Below, piece by piece: positions 1-10,216 of a stretch of 64,000 nt of DNA. The number at the start of each line of letters is the position of its first letter. Position 1 is the stretch's first letter. The translations under genes and the position numbers were made by a program. The notes beneath the pieces are model-generated. The model was not told where the DNA came from, did no database searches, and saw nothing but the letters and a program-made list of their open reading frames with translations. The DNA is from Gilliamella sp. wkB7 (GTDB lineage: Bacteria; Pseudomonadota; Gammaproteobacteria; Enterobacterales; Orbaceae), in contig NZ_CM004509.1 of NCBI RefSeq assembly GCF_001693435.1, forward strand, positions 2,232,001 to 2,296,000, read 5' to 3'.

Positions 1-1520
1 TTATCGCGATCTTGTTTTTTAAACCATGCCTGAATTTTAGCTCTTGCACGACTACTGTTAACAAATCCTGTATTTGGATTCAGCCAATCGCGACTTGGAT
101 TAGGTTGCTTTTGGGTAATAACTTCAACTTGGTCGCCCATTTTTAAATTGTAGGTAAAAGGTACAATGCGACCACCTACTTTAGCACCAATACAGCGGTG
201 GCCGACATCACTGTGGATATGATAAGCAAAATCAAGCGGAGTTGAACCAGCGGGTAAATCCACGACATCGCCTTTCGGTGTAAAAACATAGACTCGATCA
301 TCAAAAATTTGGCTGCGTACAGCTTCTTGAATTTCACCACTTTCAGACATCTCTTGTTGCCAAGTTAGAAGTTTACGTAACCAAGAAATTCGCTGATCAT
401 AAGCAGTCATTTTATCGGTACTGCCTTCTTTATATTTCCAATGCGCAGCAACACCTAGCTCTGCGTCATTGTGCATTTGTTCTGTTCGGATTTGAATTTC
501 AATCGTTTTATGTTGTGGTCCATAAACAACCGTATGAATGGATTGATAACCATTAGGTTTTGGATTGGCAACATAGTCGTCAAACTCTTTGGCGATATGT
601 TTATAATGGCTATGAACAATACCTAAAGCGTTATAACAATCTTCAATACGATCGCAAATAATTCTTACTGCACGAATATCATAAAGATCTTCAAATTGCA
701 GATGCTTACGCTCCATTTTGCGCCAGATACTATAAATGTGTTTAGGGCGACCATAGACTTCTGCACGAATGTGATCTTTATTCATTAAATCTTGTAGGTG
801 TTCAACAAATTGATCAATATACAGCTCACGATCTAGGCGCTTTTCATGTAGCTTTTTAGCGATAAGGCGATATTCATCAGGATATAAGTAACGGAAACAA
901 AAATCTTCAAGTTCCCATTTGAGTTGACCAATACCTAGACGATTTGCAAGTGGTGCATAGATATTAAAGCACTCTTTAGCCGCTAAAACCTGCTCTTCTT
1001 GTGGTGCAGAGATTAAATCTCGTAAATAAGTAATGCGTTCAGCTAATTTGATGACGACACTACGAAAATCATTGACCATAGCTAATAACATGCGACGAAT
1101 ACTATCAATTTGTTCAGTTGTCGCACTGCCATTACGAATTGCTCGTAAATGGCGAATTTCTTTCATTCTTACGATGCTGGAAATAATATTTGAAATTTCG
1201 CGATCGAAATCTTCAGGAATATCTTCTCGACGAATAATTTTGGTATCAACAAAAGGAAGTAATAACGCGGCACATAGACTATTAATATCCATATTGAGCG
1301 TTGATAAAATTTCGACCATTTCAATCGCATTTTGAAAGCAGTGGATCTGTTCTGGCGCACCAGCACTGTTTTCAAAACAAAAATCCCAAACTTCTTTGAA
1401 CTTTTTATAAGAGGTCGGATTGGTTAATAATAATTCTTGACTGGTCCATCTTTCAATATCAAATTGTGCAAGAGAATAATGCTCTTCACTGTGTTGATGG
1501 GCTCCTCTAACTGATACCAT
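1..1520 (-). CDS. relA: (p)ppGpp synthetase RelA, 3' part cut by window edge
   Basis: Makes the stringent-response alarmone pppGpp from GTP and ATP on ribosomes carrying uncharged tRNA. About 506 N-terminal residues are visible, reading in from an ATG at 1520. The hydrolase-like domain near residue 80 reads ALLLPFVDTK where bifunctional enzymes carry an HD pair, so this is the synthetase-only RelA and not SpoT. The synthetase domain shows EFDDYVANPKPNGYQSIHTV and EIQIRTEQMHNDAELGVAAH; the TGS domain (VYVFTPKGDVVDLPAGSTP) follows. The remaining roughly 240 C-terminal residues lie off the window. The gene starts 10 bases after rlmD ends, so the two are probably co-transcribed, the order known from enterobacteria. 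Identification is secure. Confidence 0.96.
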   Translation of the reverse strand, partial: MVSVRGAHQHSEEHYSLAQFDIERWTSQELLLTNPTSYKKFKEVWDFCFENSAGAPEQIHCFQNAIEMVEILSTLNMDINSLCAALLLPFVDTKIIRREDIPEDFDREISNIISSIVRMKEIRHLRAIRNGSATTEQIDSIRRMLLAMVNDFRSVVIKLAERITYLRDLISAPQEEQVLAAKECFNIYAPLANRLGIGQLKWELEDFCFRYLYPDEYRLIAKKLHEKRLDRELYIDQFVEHLQDLMNKDHIRAEVYGRPKHIYSIWRKMERKHLQFEDLYDIRAVRIICDRIEDCYNALGIVHSHYKHIAKEFDDYVANPKPNGYQSIHTVVYGPQHKTIEIQIRTEQMHNDAELGVAAHWKYKEGSTDKMTAYDQRISWLRKLLTWQQEMSESGEIQEAVRSQIFDDRVYVFTPKGDVVDLPAGSTPLDFAYHIHSDVGHRCIGAKVGGRIVPFTYNLKMGDQVEVITQKQPNPSRDWLNPNTGFVNSSRARAKIQAWFKKQDRD

Positions 1521-1530
1521 AATTACTATC

Positions 1531-2859
1531 CTACTTCGTTAGCAGCAACATTGATTCAATGTGCTTAGTTTGCGGAAACATATCCAAAATAGCAACTTGA
1601 GCAATTTTATATCCTTTATCAATAAATTGCTTACAGTCTCTTGCTAGAGTAGCAGGGTTGCACGAGATGTAAACAATCTTTTCGGGTGCTATCTTCACAA
1701 TTTCTGCTGCAGCATTATAAGCGCCTGCTCTTGCAGGATCTAATAATACTTTTTCAAATGTAGCATGATTCCATGTGTTAAATTGCTGTTTATCATCTAA
1801 GTTATTGATTAAAAAATGTGTTTTGGCACAAATTTCTTTGTTATTTAATTGTGCATTGAATTTGGCTTTTTCAACCAGTGCACCGATGCCTTCAATCCCA
1901 GTAACCGATTTGCTTAATGTTGCCATTGGCAATGAAAAATTACCCATTCCACAAAATAGATCTAATACATTATCTGTTGGTTTTAATGTTAACCATTCCA
2001 AAGCTTGATTAATCATTTTTTGATTAATTTTGCTGTTTACTTGAATAAAATCAAGTGGACTAAAGGTTAACTTTAAATGATTGATTAAATAATAGTGTTC
2101 TTTGTTTCCAGTAATATGGACTAACTCTTCACCATAAAAATAGAGTGAAATGTTCTGCTCTTGAGCAAACTGTTTCAATAACTCGGTATCTTGAGATGTC
2201 ATTGGCAAGGTATGCCTTAATACAATAATCACACCACTATCAACGGCAATTAATTCAATGTGGCCGAGCGCTTTTTTTTGGGTAATTTTGCGTAAGCAAT
2301 TTTGTAATGGGGCAAGTAATATATCTAATTGTTCAACTAATATCGGACAATGCGCAATATTGATTATTTGATTTGATTCAGCTTGACGAAATCCAATAAA
2401 TAATTCACCTTTAACTAGATTAATTGCTAATCTTGCCCGCCTGCGATAATGGTAAGGTTGATCTGCAATAATTTGGGGCGAATCTTTAATGACACTAGCT
2501 AAATTTTGTCCACCCTCTTTTTGTAATAAGTTAATAAGCGCTGAATATTTGGCTTGCTGTTGTAAATGCGATGAGATATGTTGTAGTTCACAACCTCCAC
2601 ATTTTTGATAATACTCACATTGAGGTTTAACCCGTTCGTTACTTTGATTGTAATATTTTATGACAGTCGCTTTTGCGTAATTTTTTTTATCTTCAGTCAA
2701 CTTAATATCAACCGTTTCATCAGGTAAGGCTGACTTGATAAAAATTGTTTTTCCGTTATGGCTAGCAACGCCTTGTCCAAAGGCATCAAGCGACGAAACA
2801 GTAACGGTCAATTTTTGTGAGGTGAGCTTTTTTTTAGGTGGGGTGTAAAATTTAACCAT
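1531..2859 (-). CDS. rlmD: 23S rRNA (uracil-1939-C5)-methyltransferase RlmD
   Basis: SAM-dependent methyltransferase that makes m5U1939 in 23S rRNA. The 442-residue protein has an N-terminal TRAM domain (about 10-65), four Fe-S cysteines (three in CEYYQKCGGC near residue 85, the fourth further on in AHCPIL), a SAM-binding motif LDLFCGMGNF near 300, the DPARAG motif and the catalytic cysteine in YISCNP near 400. Length matches the family (E. coli 433). It sits between coaD (17-base gap) and relA (10-base gap), suggesting a coaD-rlmD-relA transcript. Confidence 0.95.
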   Translation of the reverse strand: MVKFYTPPKKKLTSQKLTVTVSSLDAFGQGVASHNGKTIFIKSALPDETVDIKLTEDKKNYAKATVIKYYNQSNERVKPQCEYYQKCGGCELQHISSHLQQQAKYSALINLLQKEGGQNLASVIKDSPQIIADQPYHYRRRARLAINLVKGELFIGFRQAESNQIINIAHCPILVEQLDILLAPLQNCLRKITQKKALGHIELIAVDSGVIIVLRHTLPMTSQDTELLKQFAQEQNISLYFYGEELVHITGNKEHYYLINHLKLTFSPLDFIQVNSKINQKMINQALEWLTLKPTDNVLDLFCGMGNFSLPMATLSKSVTGIEGIGALVEKAKFNAQLNNKEICAKTHFLINNLDDKQQFNTWNHATFEKVLLDPARAGAYNAAAEIVKIAPEKIVYISCNPATLARDCKQFIDKGYKIAQVAILDMFPQTKHIESMLLLTK

Positions 2860-2876
2860 AATCGTAAGTTTAAAAT

Positions 2877-3365
2877 CTAAGTAAGTCGTTGTAACAATTC
2901 TTTTTTAACATGGACAGGCACTAAATTGGTAATATTGCCACCATGGTAAGCCACATCTTTAACAATAGTTGATGAAATAAAGCCCATTGCAATTGATGGC
3001 ATCAAAAATATAGTATCTAAATCTGGCTTTAATGCGCGATTCATTTCAGCTAATTGCCTTTCATATTCAAAATCATGCGTTGTACGCACACCACGAACAA
3101 CCACGGTCGCATTATGTGTTTGAGCAAAATTAGCCATTAAATTATCGAAACCAATTACTTCAACATTTAGTAGGTGTTCAACCGCAGTCGAAGCTAAATT
3201 AACCCGTTCTTCTAAGGTGAAAAGGGTATTTTTATTAGGATTTTCTGCAACTGCAACAATTAAACGAGGAAAAAGTAATGATGCTCGAGTAATGAGATCA
3301 ATATGCCCATTAGTAATTGGATCAAAAGTTCCAGGAAAGATAGCGGTTAAAGTTTTGCTTTTCAT
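2877..3365 (-). CDS. coaD: phosphopantetheine adenylyltransferase CoaD
   Basis: Transfers AMP from ATP to 4'-phosphopantetheine, giving dephospho-CoA, the penultimate step of CoA synthesis in the cytoplasm. The 162-residue protein has the family's usual length. The nucleotidyltransferase signature is present: FPGTFDPITNGHID at the N terminus (T/HxGH motif) and ISSTIVK near residue 130 for phosphate binding. No strong ribosome site precedes the ATG. First gene of a likely coaD-rlmD-relA unit; in E. coli coaD is linked to waaA instead, so the context differs. Confidence 0.95.
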   Translation of the reverse strand: MKSKTLTAIFPGTFDPITNGHIDLITRASLLFPRLIVAVAENPNKNTLFTLEERVNLASTAVEHLLNVEVIGFDNLMANFAQTHNATVVVRGVRTTHDFEYERQLAEMNRALKPDLDTIFLMPSIAMGFISSTIVKDVAYHGGNITNLVPVHVKKELLQRLT

Positions 3366-3795
3366 TTATTAGTTAATCCATTAGCAAAGATGTGAATATC
3401 ATACCTAATTTTAGCTTGGATTGTTAGTAAACTAGCCAAAAATCTTGTTTAAATTTAGCGGTAATCTAAAATAAAGTAATTGAATATTGTTAACTTTAGA
3501 AGTTATTGATAGAAATAAAGGATATTGAAGTAATTAGACTAATTAAAAGAGGTATGATAATTTTGTTGTTAATTTTACCCTATATAGCTAGTGCTTGAAA
3601 AAGGGAGAAGTTTATTTGTTTCTTCTGTAATTGATTTTCTTAATTCAGATAAATAAATTTAAAGGATTTGTTATCTTGTTTTAAATATAAAAATTCAATA
3701 ACAATCCGTCCATATATATTGTTTTTAAAACTAAAAAACTTTTACACTATTTTTTATGGATGAACACAATGATCGTTCATCCGTAATTAGTTATC
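3366..3795. other. gene-free stretch between coaD and galM
   Basis: About 430 AT-rich bases with no convincing ORF. It must hold the coaD promoter and the end of the gal transcript. The only clear structure is an inverted repeat, GGATGAAC at 3758-3765 and GTTCATCC at 3775-3782 with a 9-base loop. On the minus strand it is followed by an A-rich and not a U-rich run, so it is not a standard terminator for galM. Confidence 0.5.
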
Positions 3796-4800
3796 TCATA
3801 ACTTATCTATCATAAACTGGTAACAAATTTGATGATGATAAGTTTGATTAGGTTCTAAAAAACAGCTGGGTTGTGGCCAATCGGGATGATTTGGACTATC
3901 TGGTAGAAACTGCGCTTCTAACGCGATACCCGCAAAATTATGATATTCACCATTAAGCCTGTTCGGTGTATGTTGTAAAAAATTACCCGTATAGATTTGT
4001 AGTGCAGGTAGGGTCGTTGTCACATTCATCTTCACTTTTTTATCGGCGGATAGTAGATAAGCGGCAATGGGTTGTGATTTATCTAATAAATAAGCATGAT
4101 CATAACCACTCGTGATTTGTCTTTCTGGGCTTTGGAGTAATTTATCAGAGATTAGCCTTGGTATACGTAAATCCATATCGTTTTGGCTAACGCTAACTAA
4201 ATCACTGTTTGGGATACCGTCGCGATCGACGGGTAAATAAAAGTCAGCATTCACTTGTAAGGTATGATTAAGGATATCTTTGCTAGTTTCTCCATCCAAA
4301 TTAAAATAAGCATGATTGGTTAGATTGACTGGGGTTGTTTTGGTCGTGATAGCATTAAAAGAGATAATAACTTGATTGTCATCAGTGAGTTTATAGGTTA
4401 CTTCGATCTTGAGCTCACCAGGGAATCCTTGATCTCCATCTGGAGAAATCAATGCAAAGGTGACCTGCTTGTCAGCTTGAGATTGGATGTGCCACAGTTG
4501 TTTATCAAACCCTAATTTGCCACCATGCAGTTGGTTTACTCCTTGATTTGCAGTCAGTGAGTAGCTTTTTTTGTTGACCTTGATGGTCGCGTTTGCAATT
4601 CGGTTAGCATATCGCCCAATGGTCGCGCCTAGATAGGCATCTTGCTGTGCATATTGTTCAAAGGTTTTACAACCAAGTAAGACTTCTCGATTTTGTCCTG
4701 CAACGGGTAGTTCACATGAAAGCCAAATTGCTCCCCAGTTTGAGAGTTTAATGCTCATACCCTGTTTATTTGAAAGTTTAATAATCTGTTTTATAGGCAT
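3796..4800 (-). CDS. galM: aldose 1-epimerase (mutarotase) GalM
   Basis: Interconverts alpha and beta anomers of galactose, feeding alpha-galactose to GalK. The 334-residue protein shows the GalM landmarks: NHAYFNL (catalytic histidine region, near residue 165), SGYDHAYLL near 240, and [14 protein letters not shown] near 300 with the catalytic glutamate. It overlaps the end of galK by 10 bases, implying translational coupling as last gene of the gal operon. No signal peptide, so cytosolic. Length is near that of E. coli GalM (346). Confidence 0.95.
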   Translation of the reverse strand: MPIKQIIKLSNKQGMSIKLSNWGAIWLSCELPVAGQNREVLLGCKTFEQYAQQDAYLGATIGRYANRIANATIKVNKKSYSLTANQGVNQLHGGKLGFDKQLWHIQSQADKQVTFALISPDGDQGFPGELKIEVTYKLTDDNQVIISFNAITTKTTPVNLTNHAYFNLDGETSKDILNHTLQVNADFYLPVDRDGIPNSDLVSVSQNDMDLRIPRLISDKLLQSPERQITSGYDHAYLLDKSQPIAAYLLSADKKVKMNVTTTLPALQIYTGNFLQHTPNRLNGEYHNFAGIALEAQFLPDSPNHPDWPQPSCFLEPNQTYHHQICYQFMIDKL

Positions 4801-5948
4801 AAAGCGTGCACTCCTTTACTTGGTTTACAAACATAAAAATCTTCTTTGATACCAAATTTTTTAGCATAATTATCATTAACCACTGCTTTGATATCATCAA
4901 CTTTATTTTTTGGTACGAGTGCGACGACACAACCGCCAAAACCGCCACCTGTCATGCGGACACCACCTTGATCACCAAGTTTATTGTGAATTATTTCAAC
5001 CAGATAATCAATGGCGGGCACAGTGATTTCAAAATCATCACGCATAGAGTTATGGCTTTGCGCCATAAGATTTGATAAAAATGTATAGTCGCTGTTTGCC
5101 AACGCTGAAGCGGCTTTTAAGGTACGTTCATTTTCAGTGATTATGTGACGAGCGCGTTTAAAAACAATAGGATCAAGCTTACTTTCAATTTTTTTCAATT
5201 CATCTAACGTTACATCGCGTAACGCTTTTACCCCAAGAGCTTTAGCTGCTGCTTCGCATTGTTGCCGGCGACTATTGTATTCGCTATCGACTAAACCACG
5301 TTTGATATTTGAGTTAATAATTACTACTGCAAAATCTTCGGGTATTGATACAGGGAATGCTTCTAACGATCGGCAGTCAATCAATAAGGCATGTTGTGTT
5401 TGTCCCAGTGCAGAGATAAGTTGATCCATAATACCGCAATTACAACCAACAAATTGATTTTCGGCTTCTTGACCAATCAAAGCTAATTGAGTGCCATCTA
5501 ATGGCAAATCATATAAAACTTGGAACATTTTAGCTACAGCAACTTCAAGGGATGCTGATGAGCTTAATCCCGCACCTTGTGGTACATTACCACTAATGGC
5601 GAGGTCAACGCCATGAATATTATCAGTATGTTTTTTTAGATGTTTGACTACGCCGCGTACATAGTTGGCCCATTGGTATTTTGGATGTTTTTCAATGGTA
5701 AAATCCAATGAAAATTCATCTTGCTCATTATTATAGTCAACCGCAATGACCCGAATCAGGTTATCTGAACGTTTATGACAGCTGATTACTGTTTGATAAT
5801 TAATAGCGCAAGGTAGCACAAATCCGTCATTATAATCTGTATGTTCCCCGATTAAATTTACGCGTCCTGGTGCTTGTATCAACGTATCTGGTTTATAGCC
5901 AAATTTAGTTTCAAATGCTTGCGAAGTTTTATTAATTAATTCTTTCAT
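4791..5948 (-). CDS. galK: galactokinase GalK
   Basis: Phosphorylates alpha-D-galactose with ATP to galactose-1-phosphate, the first committed Leloir step. The 385-residue GHMP kinase carries the galactokinase signature [19 protein letters not shown] near residue 28, the ATP-binding [13 protein letters not shown] near 125 and the third motif [14 protein letters not shown] near 335. The start has an AAGGAT ribosome site. It follows galT by 20 bases and overlaps galM. Confidence 0.97.
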   Translation of the reverse strand: MKELINKTSQAFETKFGYKPDTLIQAPGRVNLIGEHTDYNDGFVLPCAINYQTVISCHKRSDNLIRVIAVDYNNEQDEFSLDFTIEKHPKYQWANYVRGVVKHLKKHTDNIHGVDLAISGNVPQGAGLSSSASLEVAVAKMFQVLYDLPLDGTQLALIGQEAENQFVGCNCGIMDQLISALGQTQHALLIDCRSLEAFPVSIPEDFAVVIINSNIKRGLVDSEYNSRRQQCEAAAKALGVKALRDVTLDELKKIESKLDPIVFKRARHIITENERTLKAASALANSDYTFLSNLMAQSHNSMRDDFEITVPAIDYLVEIIHNKLGDQGGVRMTGGGFGGCVVALVPKNKVDDIKAVVNDNYAKKFGIKEDFYVCKPSKGVHALCL

Positions 5949-5968
5949 CTACTTATCCTTTATATCAT

Positions 5969-7000
5969 TTATAAATGAACATCACTTACATTACGCAGTC
6001 TTTCGGCTGCCTGTTCTGGCGTTAAATCTCGTTGTACTTCGGCTAGCATTTCGTAACCGACCATAAATTTTTTGACTGTCGCTGAACGTAACAAAGGCGG
6101 ATAAAAGTGAGCATGAACTTGCCAATAGTCATTTTTATTTTCCATAAATGGTGCACCATGCCAACCCATTGAATAAGGAAAAGAACAGTGAAATAAATTA
6201 TCGTAACGACTAGTTAATTTTTTGAGTGCAATAGCTAAATCACTTTGTTGATCGCTTGTTAACAGAGTTAATTGTGGAATATGTGTTTTGGGTAACAGAA
6301 GTGTTTCAAATGGCCAGATTGCCCAAAAAGGAACCACCGCCAACCAATATTGTGTTTCAACGACAATTCGTTCACGATTTATTAGTTCTTTTTCAACATA
6401 ATCAATTAATAGATTACGTTGATATTTTTCATAATAATTACGCATATTGAGATCTTCACGTACAATTTCGTTGGGTAAAAAACTATTTGCCCAAATTTGT
6501 CCATGCGGGTGAGGGTTAGAGCACCCCATTACTGACCCCTTATTTTCGAAGACTTGTACCCAAGGATATTTTTTACTTAATTCCTGCTGTTGAGTGATCC
6601 ATGTTTTAATCACTCTTTCAATGGCAGATAAATCCAGTTCTGGCAAAGTTTTACTGTGATCTGGTGAAAAACAGATAACACGGCTGGTGCCTTTAGCGCT
6701 TTGCATTTGGAACAGTGGATCATCGTTAATTGGTGAATTTGGCGTATCTTCCATTAACGCAGCAAAATCATTGGTAAATACAAATGTCCCTTTATAATCA
6801 GGATTGATATCACCCGTGACTCGCTTGTTACCTGCACACAAAAAACAAGTTGGATCGTGACTTGGTTTTTGCTCCTCATTTATCTCTTCTTGTTGTCCTT
6901 GCCAAGGGCGTTTTGCTCTATGTGGTGAAACAAGTACCCATTGATTCGTCAATGGATTATAACGACGATGAGGATGATCAATTGGGTTAAAAATATCCAT
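5969..7000 (-). CDS. galT: galactose-1-phosphate uridylyltransferase GalT
   Basis: Exchanges UMP between UDP-glucose and galactose-1-phosphate. The 343-residue HIT-superfamily enzyme has the active-site HPHGQIW near residue 160, with the nucleophilic second histidine, plus N-terminal FLCAGN zinc-type cysteines and a conserved C-terminal [11 protein letters not shown]. Start preceded by AGAGGT. Third gene of the operon, between galE and galK, 49 bases after galE. Confidence 0.97.
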   Translation of the reverse strand: MDIFNPIDHPHRRYNPLTNQWVLVSPHRAKRPWQGQQEEINEEQKPSHDPTCFLCAGNKRVTGDINPDYKGTFVFTNDFAALMEDTPNSPINDDPLFQMQSAKGTSRVICFSPDHSKTLPELDLSAIERVIKTWITQQQELSKKYPWVQVFENKGSVMGCSNPHPHGQIWANSFLPNEIVREDLNMRNYYEKYQRNLLIDYVEKELINRERIVVETQYWLAVVPFWAIWPFETLLLPKTHIPQLTLLTSDQQSDLAIALKKLTSRYDNLFHCSFPYSMGWHGAPFMENKNDYWQVHAHFYPPLLRSATVKKFMVGYEMLAEVQRDLTPEQAAERLRNVSDVHL

Positions 7001-7049
7001 TTTTACCTCTTCAATTATGATTTTGCTGCTATTATTCTCAAACTATAAT

Positions 7050-8066
7050 TCAATCAGGATAACCTTGTGGATTATTAGATTGCCAATTCCATGAATCTTT
7101 TACCATATCATCAAGCGTAAGTTTGGTTTTCCAGCCTAATATTTGCTTAGCTTTGTTAGCATCAGCCCAGAAAGCCGGTAAATCACCTGCTCTGCGAGGT
7201 GCAAAATGCCAATTAAGTGGTTTACCAGAGGCTTTTTCAAAAGCTTTAATAACTTGTAAAACACTGTAGCCAACACCGGAACCTAAATTATAAATATGAA
7301 TTCCAGCTTTATTTTGATCAGCCTTTAGAGCGGCAATGTGCCCGTCAGCCAAATCCACAACATGAATAAAATCACGTACACAAGTGCCATCTTCAGTTGG
7401 ATAATCATTACCAAATACAGCGAGTGACTCTCGTTTACCCACTGCAACTTGAGTAATATAAGGCATCAGATTATTTGGAATGCCTAAAGGATCTTCACCC
7501 ATTAACCCACTAGGATGAGCACCAACTGGGTTAAAATAGCGTAGCAGTGTTAGTGACCAATCAGGTTCGGCAACGGCTAAATCCATCATACATTGTTCTA
7601 CCATAAGTTTACTTTTACCATATGGACTAGTAGGTAATCCTTGCGGTAACGTTTCAACATAAGGAACAGGTGCTAATTCACCGTAGACGGTAGCTGAAGA
7701 ACTGAATACCAATTGTTTCACGCCAGCATCACGCATCGCTTCCATTAAAGCAATGCTGCCATACACGTTATTTTTATAGTATTCAAGTGGCTTGTATACC
7801 GATTCACCAACAGCTTTTAAACCAGCGAAGTGAATAACGGCTTTGATGTCATGTTCTTTAAAAATTGTTGCTAATAATTTTGCATCACAAACATCCCCTT
7901 GGTAAAAGACAACAGGTTTCCCTGTGATAGTTTGTATTCTTTCTAATACTGAGGCTTTACTATTGAATAAATTGTCAATAATAATTGGTGTATAGCCTGA
8001 TTGAATTAGTTGGACACAAGTATGGCTACCTATATATCCACAACCACCAGTTACTAATATTTTCAT
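7050..8066 (-). CDS. galE: UDP-glucose 4-epimerase GalE
   Basis: NAD-dependent interconversion of UDP-galactose and UDP-glucose, closing the Leloir cycle and supplying UDP-galactose for envelope glycans. The 338-residue short-chain dehydrogenase has the N-terminal GGCGYIGSH Rossmann motif, SSSATVYG with the catalytic serine/threonine near 120-125, and the YGKSK motif with catalytic Tyr and Lys near 148-152. AAGG ribosome site. It lies between the lacY-like permease gene (43-base gap) and galT. Confidence 0.97.
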   Translation of the reverse strand: MKILVTGGCGYIGSHTCVQLIQSGYTPIIIDNLFNSKASVLERIQTITGKPVVFYQGDVCDAKLLATIFKEHDIKAVIHFAGLKAVGESVYKPLEYYKNNVYGSIALMEAMRDAGVKQLVFSSSATVYGELAPVPYVETLPQGLPTSPYGKSKLMVEQCMMDLAVAEPDWSLTLLRYFNPVGAHPSGLMGEDPLGIPNNLMPYITQVAVGKRESLAVFGNDYPTEDGTCVRDFIHVVDLADGHIAALKADQNKAGIHIYNLGSGVGYSVLQVIKAFEKASGKPLNWHFAPRRAGDLPAFWADANKAKQILGWKTKLTLDDMVKDSWNWQSNNPQGYPD

Positions 8067-8109
8067 CTAAATACCTTAATTTAAGCTAATTATGTTTAGT
8101 GAATCTAGA

Positions 8110-9384
8110 TTAATTATCTGATTCCTGATTTCTTGTATATTTAAAAACATCCCATGGTCCACATCCTGATAACGTAAAAGAAGAAATCAGTGTAAAACTA
8201 AATGCGATGAAGCCAAGGACTAAATAAGCCCCTTCAAAACCGATTTTAACATACATCAAACCCGCAAAAGTAGACATAAACATGATAGATAATTGTTTTG
8301 CAAAACAAAATGCAATTAAGTAAACGGTTGCTGATAAGCGGATAGGGAAATGTGTAGTGATATATTTAAAGGCACCAACAAGTAATAATGGTGCTTCAAA
8401 CATATGCAATGTTTTTAATATTATTACTTCAATTGCAGTGCTAGCAAACGCTGAGCCGGTTATACGAATTGACATGATTGCACCCGCAATCAATAAGGTG
8501 TTTTTACTGCCGATTTTCATCACAATTATTGGCGCAAAAAACATTACCGTAGCATTTAAAAATTCACCAAGTGTTGTGACATAACCAAATGCCTCACGAC
8601 CAACTTGTTCACTAGAAAAGAATGAAGTAAAAAAGTTAGCAAACTGTTGGTCAAACACATCATAAGTACATGCCACTCCAACAATATAAAGCATAAAGAA
8701 CCATGTTTTACGCATACTGAGTAAATCTAAAGCCAGTTTCAGATTGAAAGGTTCAGGCTTATTTAATCCCATTTTTTCAACAACATCAGTTGTTGAGGTT
8801 TTTGCTGGATCGGCGATCTTGACTAAAACTAGAAGAATCAGTGCAAATCCAGAGCATAACCAATAAACAGCATTGACGTTTTTTGATATCATAATCCCAA
8901 CAAACGAAGCACAAATCGCCCATCCAAAACAACCAAACATACGACTGCGACCAAATTCGAAACCGCTACGACGACTAATTTTTTCAACTAAAGCTTCTAT
9001 TGCTGGTGCCCCACCACTAAACACTATACCTAGATAAAATCCACCCACAATTGCGCCTAGTGTGATATTAAATTTGAGTAGAGGGCCAAATATGAAAATG
9101 AAGAATGGTCCAAACAATACTAATAGCAGGGTAATAATCCAAAGAAGATGCTTTTTTAATCCCAATTTATCTGAAATCAAGCCAAAAATAGGTTGGAAAA
9201 CTAACGCAAATAATGAAATAAATGAAAAAACGTATCCTGTACTTGCTTGATCTAGTCCAACCATTTTCAACCAAACAGGAAAAAATGGGAAATAGGCTCC
9301 CATAATAAAAAAGTAGAGGAAAAAGTAGAGGCTAAACACCCAATAATTCTTATTATACAGTGATGAGGTAATGTTTTGATTCAT
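8110..9384 (-). CDS. lacY: LacY-family galactoside:proton symporter
   Basis: A 424-residue major facilitator with 12 predicted membrane segments, very close to E. coli lactose permease along its whole length. Diagnostic LacY landmarks are present: [16 protein letters not shown] at the N terminus, GGAPAIEAL...EKISRR...[11 protein letters not shown] (counterparts of Glu126, Arg144, Cys148), GEFLNA (Glu269), SIRITGS (Arg302) and [10 protein letters not shown] (His322, Glu325). All proton- and sugar-coupling residues thus seem intact. It heads the gal operon (ribosome site AAGGAAG, 6 bases before the ATG), but no lacZ or other galactosidase lies in the window. The substrate could be lactose, melibiose or free galactose; the sequence does not decide. 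Confidence 0.9.
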   Translation of the reverse strand: MNQNITSSLYNKNYWVFSLYFFLYFFIMGAYFPFFPVWLKMVGLDQASTGYVFSFISLFALVFQPIFGLISDKLGLKKHLLWIITLLLVLFGPFFIFIFGPLLKFNITLGAIVGGFYLGIVFSGGAPAIEALVEKISRRSGFEFGRSRMFGCFGWAICASFVGIMISKNVNAVYWLCSGFALILLVLVKIADPAKTSTTDVVEKMGLNKPEPFNLKLALDLLSMRKTWFFMLYIVGVACTYDVFDQQFANFFTSFFSSEQVGREAFGYVTTLGEFLNATVMFFAPIIVMKIGSKNTLLIAGAIMSIRITGSAFASTAIEVIILKTLHMFEAPLLLVGAFKYITTHFPIRLSATVYLIAFCFAKQLSIMFMSTFAGLMYVKIGFEGAYLVLGFIAFSFTLISSFTLSGCGPWDVFKYTRNQESDN

Positions 9385-9465
9385 AATGAACTTCCTTTGT
9401 TTAGCTTTAAATGATTTAGCATCATTTACACTTTTATTTATCTAAAAAGTTATTGTTTTAAATTG

Positions 9466-9508
9466 ATACTATCACTTTATATATTCCCAAAAAGTGATCT
9501 AGATAACA
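9466..9508 (-). promoter_or_regulatory. CRP-dependent promoter candidate for lacY-gal
   Basis: AGTGATCTAGATAACA at 9493-9508 matches the CRP consensus TGTGATCTAGATCACA at 14 of 16 positions. A weak -10 (TAGTAT, minus strand 9471-9466) would start transcription near 9459, placing the CRP centre at about -41.5, as at E. coli galP1. CRP site seen; promoter inferred. Confidence 0.5.
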
Positions 9509-9513
9509 TTTTA

Positions 9514-9527
9514 TGAAATCGATTACA
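9514..9527. promoter_or_regulatory. GalR/GalS-type operator, proximal copy
   Basis: TGAAATCGATTACA, within the 18-mer TTTATGAAATCGATTACA at 9510-9527, fits the LacI/GalR-family pattern (TGNAANCGNTTNCA). Its centre is about 61 bases upstream of the inferred start site, the same place as OE (-60.5) in E. coli gal. Confidence 0.6.
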
Positions 9528-9548
9528 TTTCGGGTTTTTCTGTTATTT

Positions 9549-9586
9549 GTTAAAAAGTTTCAGGTTACACTAATGTTTCAGTATAT
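9549..9586 (+). repeat. dispersed intergenic repeat, copy 1
   Basis: AAAAAGTTTCAGGTTA, then 7 variable bases, then GTTTCAGTATA. Two related copies lie at 56913-56953 (+) and 60216-60255 (-). The heptamer GTTTCAG is repeated 18 bases apart inside the unit. Confidence 0.6.
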
Positions 9587-9717
9587 TTTTATATTAAATT
9601 TCTTTCTGTTTAAGGTAATGATAACTAACATAGTAGGAATTCAATCAATAATTATGCGAATATAATAAATTTTGTTAATCCTTTCGCTCGCTGATTTACT
9701 CAAAAAAAAATAATTTA

Positions 9718-9731
9718 TGAAATCGATTACA
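9718..9731. promoter_or_regulatory. GalR/GalS-type operator, distal copy
   Basis: Identical to the proximal operator over 18 bases (9714-9731 versus 9510-9527), exactly 204 bp apart. Two identical operators at such spacing suggest repressor looping. No galR-like gene is in the window. Confidence 0.55.
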
Positions 9732-10166
9732 ATAATTAACGAAAAAGATATTTAATGGATTATCATTTATTAGATTGATTTCAAACTTCTTTATGCGAAG
9801 ATTAAAAATGAATTTAAAATCGTTGTGATATGAATATACTCAATTTACTATTGTACTTGTGATAGTTAATGATCTGATTCAACTAAATAGATGGACTTTT
9901 TCAACCTAATGATCAATAAATTTTTTCTTAGTATTGTATTGAATCATAGTAAAAGCTAATTTTAAATTTGTGTTTATTTTATTTCAATTTGAAAAATAAG
10001 CAGTTTTCAGTAAATATGCTATGCATATTCTGTCTCAGTATGTTTTTGGGAACAGCTTATTGTTAGAAATCTTTTATTGGGGTATTTTAACTTAATTATT
10101 GTAAGAAAAATTCATAAAAGTAGGCGATTATATCTGTGAGCATTCACTCAGAAAAAAGAGCAAATT

Positions 10167-10190
10167 TTCCACCGATGGGTGTCGGTGGAA
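10167..10190 (-). terminator. terminator after the phosphatase gene
   Basis: Nine-base-pair stem TTCCACCGA/TCGGTGGAA with a 6-base loop, 27 bases beyond the phosphatase stop. The minus strand continues AATTTGCTCTTTTTT, a delayed U-rich tail. Confidence 0.6.
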
Positions 10191-10216
10191 TCTATTTCTT
10201 GTAGAAAATTAATAGA

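Larger units (their letters stand above)
9385..10216. other. long control region upstream of the lacY-gal operon
   Basis: About 830 bases without a credible gene. It holds the phosphatase terminator (10167-10190), two identical GalR-type operators, a CRP-like site with a candidate promoter and one copy of a dispersed repeat. The rest (about 9735-10160) is AT-rich with nothing else I recognise. Confidence 0.7.

Noticed and set aside
3758..3782. Terminator for the gal operon
   Set aside because: The 8-bp hairpin is followed on the minus strand by an A-rich run, not U residues.
8110..9384. Complete lac system
   Set aside because: The permease is LacY-like, but no lacZ, lacI or other galactosidase gene is in the window.
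9406..9432. A third GalR operator inside the lacY leader, equivalent to E. coli OI
   Set aside because: Only a half-site GTGTAAA is present on the minus strand; the centre and other half do not fit.
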